From contig NZ_CP045740.1 of NCBI RefSeq assembly GCF_009650765.1, positions 6,920,001 through 6,984,000 on the forward strand: 64,000 nucleotides of DNA, written 5' to 3'. This document shows positions 57,823 through 63,567 of the stretch, in pieces. The position numbers were made by a program, and so were the translations under genes. Position 1 is the first letter of the stretch. Every line of letters begins with the position of its first letter. Source of the stretch: Streptomyces sp. SUK 48. Lineage in GTDB: Bacteria; Actinomycetota; Actinomycetes; Streptomycetales; Streptomycetaceae. Under the pieces are notes generated by a model, which saw only the letters and a program-made list of their open reading frames with translations, did not search any database and was not told where the DNA came from.

Positions 57823-58050
57823 GTGAGCGCCGAGCCGCAACCGCCCTCTGTGGGTGTGCTGATGATGGACACAAGCCGAGGCCGTGTCGGGGAGTTCCGC
57901 GGAGTCGTCGGCCCGCACTGGGCTCTGCGTCCGGTCGGCGGCGGCAGGGAGTGGGAGGCAGACTCTCATCTGGCCCGCGAAGCGGACGACGGTGAGCGCA
58001 CGCGTGTCATGGCTGCCCGCGCTGCTGCCCAGAGCCGGGGAGAGCGGTGA
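57823..58050 (+). CDS. Small conserved Streptomyces element protein, unknown function
   Basis: 75 residues. The pattern VGVLMMDTSRGRVGEFRG, then LRPVGGGREWEAD, is that of short proteins usually found beside XRE-type regulators in Streptomyces. No catalytic motif is visible. GTG at 57823 with GGAAGGGGA upstream. Its stop overlaps the next start. It is the first gene of the rightward string and divergent from the regulator, so it may be a partner controlled by it. Confidence 0.68.
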   Translation: MSAEPQPPSVGVLMMDTSRGRVGEFRGVVGPHWALRPVGGGREWEADSHLAREADDGERTRVMAARAAAQSRGER

Positions 58051-58526
58051 TGAGTGCACTCGTTGCGAACCTGCCCACTCGTCAGACGAGTTGGTCCACA
58101 GTGATCAGTGTGGCAGCGCCAACTCGCTACGTCTGCCAGGTAGTTGCGGCAGGGGTGGTGTATGACAAGGCCCCCGTATCGTACAAACTCAGCAAGGTCA
58201 ACACGATCTCTCCGAGACTCGCGCTGCGGTGGCTCAGGGGTGAAGCGCTGCACATCGCAAACGGCCTGGACCCGGACCCGGCCATCGCGGATTGGAACCT
58301 GGGCGCGCGCACTTGCGAGGCTGAGCCGGCCCTAGACGCCCCTACGGTGCTCCGCAGGTGGGCGGGGGACCCGGTGACACAGGCATCCGCGTTACGAGAC
58401 CTCAAGGACGGGCGCCCGCTGTTCGTCGTCGCCCGAGACGTTGACTGCTGTTACACGTTGTCTGTGTGCCCGTTCGGGAATGTGCTGTTCGCTGGGTGCC
58501 CCGTTGTTGAGAGCAACCGCCCATGA
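58047..58526 (+). CDS. Hypothetical protein of the element
   Basis: 159 residues from GTG 58047 (or ATG 58050). The sequence has no recognised domain. A middle part with ALRWLRGEALHIANGLDPDPA and a C-terminal part with two cysteine pairs (VDCCYTLSVCPFG, FAGCPV) are the only notable features. It overlaps its upstream neighbour by 4 bp and the next gene by 4 bp, so it is made as part of a coupled series. Function unknown. Confidence 0.62.
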   Translation: MMSALVANLPTRQTSWSTVISVAAPTRYVCQVVAAGVVYDKAPVSYKLSKVNTISPRLALRWLRGEALHIANGLDPDPAIADWNLGARTCEAEPALDAPTVLRRWAGDPVTQASALRDLKDGRPLFVVARDVDCCYTLSVCPFGNVLFAGCPVVESNRP

Positions 58527-58993
58527 AGAGGCGAGATGCGGCGGTGTATGAGGCCGCCCGAGAGGCCAGGGCCGAGATCATCCGACGGTACCGAGCCAGC
58601 GAGCCCGTACGGCGGATAGCCGCTACCTACGACGTATCGGAAAGCTGGGTTCGTGACCGGCTGGACGAATGGGGCGTGCCCCGCCGTCAGCACCACGAAG
58701 CGCTTAAGCACGTCCGGCCCATGAGCTACGTCTACCGAGGACGGTCCGAGCGGAGGACGTCAGAAGAAGTCCAGCAAGCCCAGGACAAGTTCACCAAATG
58801 CCTGGATGTCGTGGTCATTCGATATCGCAAAGGCGAGTCCGTTGCATCCCTCGCCCGCGAGTTCGCCGTACAGCCGCGATGGGCACGTGCGCAGATGGAC
58901 AAATGGGGGGTCCCCCGCCGTGACCAGTCTGCCGCTGCTTCCCTTGCGAACCGGACCCGTGTCCGTGACCTGGACAGGGGGTGGCAACGATGA
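58523..58993 (+). CDS. Protein with two resolvase-type helix-turn-helix repeats
   Basis: 156 residues with an internal duplication. Repeat 1 (about residues 18-56) is EIIRRYRASEPVRRIAATYD, VSESWVRDRLDEWGVPRR. Repeat 2 (about 95-134) is VVIRYRKGESVASLAREFA, VQPRWARAQMDKWGVPRR. Each looks like the Hin/resolvase HTH followed by a shared WGVPRR end. There is no catalytic recombinase domain. It could bind DNA at the element's ends, for example as an excision or directionality factor, or act as a regulator. ATG at 58523 overlaps the previous stop (ATGA); the stop overlaps the next start. Confidence 0.68.
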   Translation: MKRRDAAVYEAAREARAEIIRRYRASEPVRRIAATYDVSESWVRDRLDEWGVPRRQHHEALKHVRPMSYVYRGRSERRTSEEVQQAQDKFTKCLDVVVIRYRKGESVASLAREFAVQPRWARAQMDKWGVPRRDQSAAASLANRTRVRDLDRGWQR

Positions 58994-59340
58994 GCTTCCG
59001 TGTTACGTGGGGGTGGGGCGCCGTCACTCTGATGGTGTGCGCCGGCTACGGGATCGCGCTGTACGGGCAGGGACTCGCGACGACGCGAGTAGCGCCGGAT
59101 CGGCACTACGCACACCCAACCCTCCGCAGTACAACGGATGTTGAACGGCTGCTTCCCTGCCTAGCCGGTAGCCGCTACAGCCTCACTACTGCGGACTACA
59201 TCGAGGTCAGCCCGGACCGGATCGGGGTTTCCCCGACAGGCGAGCCACCGCTCACGCTTGTGCCCTCCGGGCCGGACTCGTCGTGGCGCCCCGCCGACGA
59301 CGCGTCCCGGAAAACCCTCGCCGATCTTGGCTGCCGCTGA
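58990..59340 (+). CDS. Membrane-anchored small protein
   Basis: 116 residues. An N-terminal hydrophobic helix (WGAVTLMVCAGYGIALYG) is followed by a polar extracytoplasmic part with LLPCLAGSRYSL and a C-terminal LADLGCR; the two cysteines may pair. No known domain. ATG at 58990 overlaps the HTH gene stop by 4 bp; a GTG at 58981 is also possible. Last gene of the coupled string. Confidence 0.6.
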   Translation: MSFRVTWGWGAVTLMVCAGYGIALYGQGLATTRVAPDRHYAHPTLRSTTDVERLLPCLAGSRYSLTTADYIEVSPDRIGVSPTGEPPLTLVPSGPDSSWRPADDASRKTLADLGCR

Positions 59341-59432
59341 ATCTCCGTATCCATCACGTCGACCTGCTCCGTGGTGGGTGCGGGCCCAACCGCCCTACAC
59401 ACAAACAGAGGTGCAGGAGCGCGCCACGACTT

Positions 59433-59499
59433 CCGTCCTCGGTGGGGACTTCCCAGGGACGCCGGTACTCATCACGGCCGGTAGTCCAACCGAGGACGG
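59433..59499 (+). promoter_or_regulatory. Long inverted repeat in the leader of the peptide gene
   Basis: CCGTCCTCGGT (59433-59443) and ACCGAGGACGG (59489-59499) are perfect 11-bp arms with a 45-base loop, inside the 247-bp gap before the small acidic peptide gene. It could be a terminator of the upstream string, a structured leader or a protein site. Nothing else in the gap looks coding. Confidence 0.5.
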
Positions 59500-59587
59500 A
59501 CGGCCCGGCTTCGCACAACGGCGTACGGAGCCGGGCGCCCCCGAGTCCACCCGGGCCGGGACCACCGAAAAGAAAGGGGGCCGCGCA

Positions 59588-59764
59588 ATGCCCGCGACCA
59601 CCGAGCCGACCACCGACGAGCCCGAGACCATCGAGACCGAGTCCGACGAGCCGACCCCGCCCGAGACCGACGAGGCGGACAACGACGAGTCGTCGGGCGA
59701 GGACGAGCACCAGGACGTCAGCCCCGCCAAGACCGGGAGTTCGTGGGCACTGCTCGTCGCGTAG
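59588..59764 (+). CDS. Acidic 58-residue peptide, candidate RiPP precursor
   Basis: The peptide is split in character. Residues 1-43 contain 18 Asp/Glu and many Thr and Pro (PTTDEPETIETESDEP, then EADNDESSGEDEHQD). The last residues change to PAKTGSSWALLVA, with the only Lys (48) and only Trp (53). A charged leader followed by a short hydrophobic or Ser-rich tail suits a ribosomally made, modified peptide. The AAAGGGGG ribosome site before ATG 59588 is strong. A 13-bp hairpin follows directly, then radical SAM and methyltransferase genes. It is not similar in detail to a known precursor class; assignment rests on size, composition and neighbours. Confidence 0.65.
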   Translation: MPATTEPTTDEPETIETESDEPTPPETDEADNDESSGEDEHQDVSPAKTGSSWALLVA

Positions 59765-59791
59765 CGCAGTAGTCGGCTAAGTCCAGGAACG

Positions 59792-59837
59792 CCGGTCCGG
59801 CGGGCCGTTTCAGTGCTTCCCCGCCCCGCCGGACCGG
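59792..59837 (+). terminator. Strong hairpin between the peptide gene and the enzyme genes
   Basis: Perfect 13-bp arms CCGGTCCGGCGGG (59792-59804) and CCCGCCGGACCGG (59825-59837) with a 20-base loop begin 28 bases after the peptide stop. A partial terminator here would give much more precursor than enzyme message, a common RiPP arrangement. Confidence 0.7.
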
Positions 59838-59867
59838 TTCCGAACACCTAAGAAAGATCAGGCACCA

Positions 59868-60053
59868 GTGACCCGCAAGAAGTCCTCCCCGACCGTGGCA
59901 GCCGTCAAGAGCGAGGCCAACCGGCTGGGGACCAGCAACCAGGATGCCGCCGCGCGCAAGGCGCTCTTGCACGAGGTTCCCAGCGACATCCGCGCGCAGG
60001 GTCGGCAGGAGTCGACGCAGGCCCGCGCGCACGAGCGTGAGCGCGGCAAGTAA
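59868..60053 (+). CDS. Small basic protein between peptide and radical SAM genes
   Basis: 61 residues, rich in Lys, Arg, Ala and Gln (TRKKSSPTVAAVKSEANRLG, then ARAHERERGK), predicted helical and highly soluble. No domain recognised. GTG at 59868. Its basic charge could complement the acidic peptide, for instance as a recognition partner, but that is a guess. Codon use has the usual G/C-rich third positions, which supports coding. Confidence 0.5.
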   Translation: MTRKKSSPTVAAVKSEANRLGTSNQDAAARKALLHEVPSDIRAQGRQESTQARAHERERGK

Positions 60054-60172
60054 CGCCACGCGCTTCCCACAGCGACGCACGACCGCAGCAACCCCCGGTC
60101 GGCCGCCTACATCACCGTCGGCAGTCGGCCGGGGCACCCCTCCCATGACGTTCAGCGGAAGGAAGCAAGACG

Positions 60173-61039
60173 GTGACCACTCTCCTTGAACCGCCCGCCT
60201 CATCCCCGGTCGCAGGGATCAACTCCCTGGAACTGGAGATCACCGGTAAGTGCCAGCTCCAGTGCTCGCACTGTCTCTCCGAGTCCAGCCCGCAGGCCAC
60301 GCACGGCACGATGACCCCTGCGGACTGGCGCACGGTCATCACGGACGCCGCCGCACTCGGCATCAAGACCATTCAGCTCATCGGCGGTGAACCCACCGTG
60401 CATCCGCACTGGCAGCAGTTCACCGAGTTGGGGCTTTCCCTCGGGCTGCACGTCGAGATCTATTCGAACCTCTACACCGTGCATGCGTCATGGTGGGACA
60501 TGTTCGCCCGCGACGGTGTGACGCTGGCAACCAGCTACTACAGCGACGACCCCGCCGAACACGACGAGATCACCGGGCGCGCCGGCAGCTACGTCCGCAC
60601 CCGATGCCACATCTGCGAGGCGGTCAACCTCGGGATCACGATCCGGGCCGGAATCGTGGACATCCTTCCGGGACAGCGCGTTGCCGAAGCGCGCGCCGAG
60701 CTGGAGTCCATGGGTGTGAAGCACATCAACACGGACCGAGCGCGTGCCGTGGGTCGTGCGATGCTGCCCGGGTCGAAACCTGACCTGTCCGAGATGTGCG
60801 GGCGGTGCACCCGCGGACGTGCTGCGATCCTCCCTAACGGGGATCTCGCCGGCTGCGTTCTCTCGCGCGACTTCCCGGCAGGCAACGTCCGGCGAACCCG
60901 GCTCGCTGTGCTGCTCTGTGGGAAGGAGTGGGACGCCCTCGCGGCGAGCATCCCGCCGTTGCGCGCGGACGCGTGCCCGCCGAACGACAGCGGCGACTGT
61001 GACCCCGCCAACACCGAAGCGTGTGACCCCGCGTTCTGA
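60173..61039 (+). CDS. Radical SAM/SPASM peptide-modifying enzyme candidate
   Basis: 288 residues. The SAM-binding 4Fe-4S site is CQLQCSHC (Cys27, 31, 34) after LELEITGK, and the next motifs are TIQLIGGEPTVHP and VEIYSNLY. The C-terminal part has a SPASM-like pattern: MCGRCTRGRAAILPNGDLAGCVLSRDFPAGNVR in pieces at about 205-238, and a Cys-rich end (ACPPNDSGDC, ACDPAF). SPASM enzymes bind extra clusters and commonly form crosslinks or epimers in ribosomal peptides. GTG at 60173 with GGAAGGAA upstream; 18 bp before the methyltransferase gene. Its likely substrate is the acidic peptide at 59588. Confidence 0.85.
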   Translation: MTTLLEPPASSPVAGINSLELEITGKCQLQCSHCLSESSPQATHGTMTPADWRTVITDAAALGIKTIQLIGGEPTVHPHWQQFTELGLSLGLHVEIYSNLYTVHASWWDMFARDGVTLATSYYSDDPAEHDEITGRAGSYVRTRCHICEAVNLGITIRAGIVDILPGQRVAEARAELESMGVKHINTDRARAVGRAMLPGSKPDLSEMCGRCTRGRAAILPNGDLAGCVLSRDFPAGNVRRTRLAVLLCGKEWDALAASIPPLRADACPPNDSGDCDPANTEACDPAF

Positions 61040-61057
61040 CCTGGAAGGCTCACGCAC

Positions 61058-62203
61058 ATGGAATGGGAAAGCTGGGCGGCCGCCCTCGCGCATCAGGTGA
61101 CCGACCCTGATTCGCGGTGGCGCAACCCCCTTCTGCGCACTGCCCGGCACCAGCTGATTCCGCGCTGGTGGGTCGCGGACGAAGCGGGGCGGTGGACGTT
61201 ACGTGATGGGCCGAGCGACCCGGGCACGTGGGCGGAAGCCGCCTATGCGGACCGGTCGTTGACGACCAGGGTCGGCACGCTGCACGCCGACGACGCCGGG
61301 CCGGACGACCACCCCGAGGGACAGCCCACGTCGTCCGCCACGCTGCCGAGCCTCATCGTGCGGATGCTGCGGCACACCAGAGTCGGGAACGGGCTGTCCC
61401 TGCTGGACCTCGGCACCGGAGCCGGCGGGCTCACTGCCTACGCCTGCCACCGTATCGGCGACGGGCACGTCACCAGCTTGGATGTGGACCCGTACCTAGT
61501 AGACGCCGCACGTGCCCGGCTCGCTGCCATGGGACACCGCCCGCGCATGATCACAGCGGACGCCACCAAGGAAGTACCCGGCGCGTACGACCGCATCGTG
61601 TGTACGGTCGCGCTCCCGCCCGGTCCCGGTCTGCGGCCGGTGATCGGCGCGCTGAAGCCCGGCGGACGCATCGCGCTGACCCTCGCCCGTACGTCCCTGA
61701 TCATCACGGGATGGAAGACGGGGAACGGTGATGTCGTCGGGCAGGTCGAACGGGACATGGCAGGTTTCATGCTCACCCGGTCCGGCGCCGACTATCCGCC
61801 CGCCCTCACAGAGTTGTTCGCCCTCGCCGCTGAGGCCGAGGGCGAGACGACGAGCGCCGGGCGCTATCCGGTGGTGGACGTGGCGAACGCGTGGGAACTC
61901 CGCTCCATGCTGGAGGTGACCACGCCGGGTGTGGAAGTCGGATACGAGACCAGGGGCCGGACCCGTATCGCGTATCTCGTCCACCCGGACGGGTCATGGG
62001 CACGTGCGTCCGCCGAGTGGACCGACCCGCCGGAAGTCCACCAGAGCGGCCCGCAACGGCTGTGGAACGCCCTCGAACGCATTCGGAACCGGCTCAATAC
62101 CGAGGGCGCACTACCGCTACTCGGCGCACGAGTCCGCATCACACCCGACGGTGCCTGCCACCTGTCCCGCGGGAAGTGGCACGCCTGGATGGGCGCGCAT
62201 TAG
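61058..62203 (+). CDS. PIMT-like (isoaspartyl) methyltransferase of the peptide cassette
   Basis: 381 residues. Motif I is LLDLGTGAGGLTAYACHRIG, followed by VTSLDVDPYLVDAARARL, ADATKEVPGAYDRIVCTVALP and LKPGGRIALTL. This series matches protein-L-isoaspartate O-methyltransferases, including those that act on RiPPs (lanthipeptide, lasso and graspetide types) to form succinimide or aspartimide. The long N- and C-terminal extensions are as in such dedicated enzymes. The precursor candidate has several Asp residues, one at HQDV close to the tail. ATG at 61058, directly after the radical SAM gene; a terminator follows the stop. Confidence 0.83.
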   Translation: MEWESWAAALAHQVTDPDSRWRNPLLRTARHQLIPRWWVADEAGRWTLRDGPSDPGTWAEAAYADRSLTTRVGTLHADDAGPDDHPEGQPTSSATLPSLIVRMLRHTRVGNGLSLLDLGTGAGGLTAYACHRIGDGHVTSLDVDPYLVDAARARLAAMGHRPRMITADATKEVPGAYDRIVCTVALPPGPGLRPVIGALKPGGRIALTLARTSLIITGWKTGNGDVVGQVERDMAGFMLTRSGADYPPALTELFALAAEAEGETTSAGRYPVVDVANAWELRSMLEVTTPGVEVGYETRGRTRIAYLVHPDGSWARASAEWTDPPEVHQSGPQRLWNALERIRNRLNTEGALPLLGARVRITPDGACHLSRGKWHAWMGAH

Positions 62204-62225
62204 TCCGGCACGATGGATCACAAGG

Positions 62226-62262
62226 CCCCGTCTGCGCGTCGTTCCGTGGCGTGCAGACGGGG
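62226..62262 (+). terminator. Terminator after the peptide cassette
   Basis: Perfect 10-bp arms CCCCGTCTGC (62226-62235) and GCAGACGGGG (62253-62262), loop 17, start 22 bases after the methyltransferase stop. Confidence 0.75.
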
Positions 62263-62285
62263 TCTCGGCGCTTGAGGGAGAACCC

Positions 62286-62387
62286 TTACTTATCCGTGCC
62301 CCGTTCAGCGACGAACGAGCCCTTTCCCCACTCAGTGACTACGAGCCCACGCTCACGTGCGATACGCACTGCTCGGCGAGCCGCGCG
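62286..62387 (-). pseudogene. Remnant of a GntR-family regulator
   Basis: About 33 codons on the minus strand read AARRAVRIARERGLVVTEWG then KGSFVAERGTDK-stop. This is the recognition helix and wing of KorSA-like GntR repressors found on Streptomyces plasmids and integrative elements. The sequence before it does not match the family and there is no plausible start, so only the tail is left. The fragment abuts a plus-strand gene, which marks a deletion or recombination joint. Confidence 0.65.
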
Positions 62388-62396
62388 CTCATCTGG

Positions 62397-62690
62397 GTGC
62401 TGCGGCTGCTGCTGCCCGCCCACGGAAAGCGCCGAGTCGTCCCTGATGTTCCTCCGGCCATCGCCCTCGTGCCCCGGTCCGAATCCGTCGCCGCGTGGTC
62501 CCGCCCATGGCACGGGCCGAGCGCAGACGAAGCGCGGGCAATCTTCCACGCCGAGGAGACGCGTTCGCTCACCCCGGAGCAGCGCGAGCGATGGCAGGCG
62601 GTCGCGTTCGCCGAAATCGGTGTCGACTGCGACTTTCCAACCATCAACATCACAGGCGTCCGGAAGTTCCCTCGGAGGGCGGCAGCATGA
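62397..62690 (+). CDS. Small hypothetical protein typical of Streptomyces elements
   Basis: 97 residues from GTG 62397: VLRLLLPAHGKRRVV, a middle with VAAWSRPWHGPSADEARAIF, and a C-terminus LTPEQRERWQAVAFAEIGVD. Short proteins opening with a similar LRLLLPxxGxxR pattern are frequent on Streptomyces integrative elements; role unknown. Start is uncertain because no strong ribosome site is seen. The stop overlaps the next start (ATGA). Confidence 0.55.
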   Translation: MLRLLLPAHGKRRVVPDVPPAIALVPRSESVAAWSRPWHGPSADEARAIFHAEETRSLTPEQRERWQAVAFAEIGVDCDFPTINITGVRKFPRRAAA

Positions 62691-62902
62691 CCGCCGCCGA
62701 GTTCGTCTCAGCCATGGCCGATCCCATACCCGCGCCCCGCCGGGCCGTGTGCTGCCGCTGTCGTAACTGGACCTACGCCCCGATTCCAGTCCGGTGCGTA
62801 CCCTGCCCGAGCGGAGCGGGGATCACCCTGTACGCGTGCCCGAGTCATGCCGTCTTCTTCGGTGTGGGCCCAACCCCCGAGGACGAGATGAACATCCAGT
62901 AG
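62687..62902 (+). CDS. Small zinc-finger-like protein
   Basis: 71 residues with cysteines in CCRCRNW, RCVPCPSG and YACPSHA, which could form one or two zinc sites. CGGAGGGCGGC before the ATG at 62687 gives a good ribosome site. It is coupled to the preceding gene by a 4-bp overlap. Function unknown. Confidence 0.62.
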   Translation: MTAAEFVSAMADPIPAPRRAVCCRCRNWTYAPIPVRCVPCPSGAGITLYACPSHAVFFGVGPTPEDEMNIQ

Positions 62903-62920
62903 ACCCCACAGACAGCCAAG

Positions 62921-62950
62921 AGCCCCGTTCGGTACCCGCCGGGCGGGGCT
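62921..62950 (+). terminator. Terminator with U-run
   Basis: AGCCCCG (62921-62927) and CGGGGCT (62944-62950) form a stem followed by TT, 19 bases after the zinc-finger-like gene. The 5' arm context AAGAGCCCCGTTCGG recurs in the terminator at 63480. Confidence 0.7.
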
Positions 62951-63035
62951 TTACCTGTGTCCGGAGTGTGCGTTCCCCGTGTGCACACTGTGATACGGAT
63001 TGGTGATCTTGCAGGATCGCCAGGGGAGGGAAAGC

Positions 63036-63470
63036 GTGAAGCGGAAAACGTGGATCATCACGGGGGTTGCAGTGCTCGCGTTCGGCGGGGTGCTGTCGCT
63101 GTTCGAGGACGAGCCGGACAAGGCGACGGCCGATCCCAAGCCGTCTGCGTCGGCGCCCGCGAAGCAGCCCGAGCAGCACAACGACAAGCCGGCAGAGACA
63201 CCCACAGCGAGCGGCATCCCGTCGCCCGACACGGGGCAGCGCGTGTCTCTGATACGGGCTTTGCGGACCGTGGATGCGAGCCTGGTCGCAAACGAGGGTC
63301 GGGCCGTGGACCGGGCGCGGAACGTGTGCTTGGACGTGAAGGAAGGCAAGCCGGCGGCCACCATCCAGGGCAACGCCAAAGCCCGGTTCGAGGGCGGGAC
63401 GGTCCCGAGCCTCACCGATGACCAGGCGGCCGAGATCGTGACCGCCGTGAAGTCGTCGTTCTGCCACTGA
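63036..63470 (+). CDS. Membrane-anchored or secreted protein, DUF732-like C-terminus
   Basis: 144 residues. An N-terminal hydrophobic helix (TWIITGVAVLAFGGVLSLF) is followed by a Pro/Ala/Lys linker and a helical domain of about 70 residues (SLIRALRTVDASLVANEGRA, RARNVCLDVKEG, DDQAAEIVTAVKSSFC) with two cysteines, the DUF732 pattern. GTG at 63036 with GGGGAGGG upstream. It is the last gene of the element, ending 92 bp before the right junction. Confidence 0.68.
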   Translation: MKRKTWIITGVAVLAFGGVLSLFEDEPDKATADPKPSASAPAKQPEQHNDKPAETPTASGIPSPDTGQRVSLIRALRTVDASLVANEGRAVDRARNVCLDVKEGKPAATIQGNAKARFEGGTVPSLTDDQAAEIVTAVKSSFCH

Positions 63471-63479
63471 CCAGACGAC

Positions 63480-63517
63480 AAAGAGCCCCGTTCGGAACTT
63501 GCCGAGCAGGGCTCTTT
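63480..63517 (+). terminator. Terminator at the element's right end
   Basis: AAAGAGCCC (63480-63488) pairs with GGGCTCTTT (63509-63517), loop 20, ending in a T-rich arm. It lies 9 bases after the last gene and 46 bases before the right junction. Confidence 0.8.
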
Positions 63518-63550
63518 CCTGCCCTGACCTGGCATCTTCTGAGTTGCCAG

Positions 63551-63567
63551 GGTGCAGGGTCTACCGG
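63551..63567. repeat. Right attachment site (attR core and arm)
   Basis: The element arm GGTG, GG and CTAC (63551-63564) leads into the core ACCGG (63563-63567); MocR sequence starts immediately to the right. The arm mirrors the left-end arm at 10 of 14 positions. Confidence 0.75.

Larger units (their letters stand above)
56275..63567. mobile_element. 7.3-kb integrated element inserted in a MocR gene; no integrase inside
   Basis: ACCGG is present at 56275-56279 and at 63563-63567. Removing one copy plus everything between joins the flanks into an uninterrupted MocR coding sequence across the join (DDYDAEFRYDREPV then GALQGLAADRVV). Joining the element's own ends gives an interrupted palindrome: GGTG-2-GG-2-CTAC, CGGT, then GTAG-2-CC-2-CACC. 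That is typical of a serine-integrase attP with a GG centre. The cargo has lower GC and different codon use from the flanks. It includes an XRE/TPR regulator, small coupled proteins and a RiPP-like cassette. I find no recombinase, Rep, FtsK/Tra or transposase gene, so it may be a satellite or an element that lost its integrase. A transposon with a 5-bp duplication is the alternative. Confidence 0.82.

Noticed and set aside
58523..58993. Tandem-HTH protein as the missing serine integrase
   Set aside because: It lacks the catalytic resolvase domain and is far too short; only the DNA-binding pattern is present.
59588..59764. Assignment of the acidic peptide to streptide, graspetide or FxLD lanthipeptide classes
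   Set aside because: The Lys-Trp spacing is not KxxxW, there is no ATP-grasp ligase, and there are no LanB-type genes; the class is left open.
62286..62549. 87-codon minus-strand frame as an intact GntR gene
   Set aside because: Only the last 33 codons match the family; the earlier codons are antisense to the plus-strand gene and there is no start with a ribosome site.
56275..63567. Insertion as a simple IS element or transposon with a 5-bp target duplication
   Set aside because: No transposase is present, and the joined ends form one short interrupted palindrome rather than ordinary terminal inverted repeats. Kept only as an alternative.
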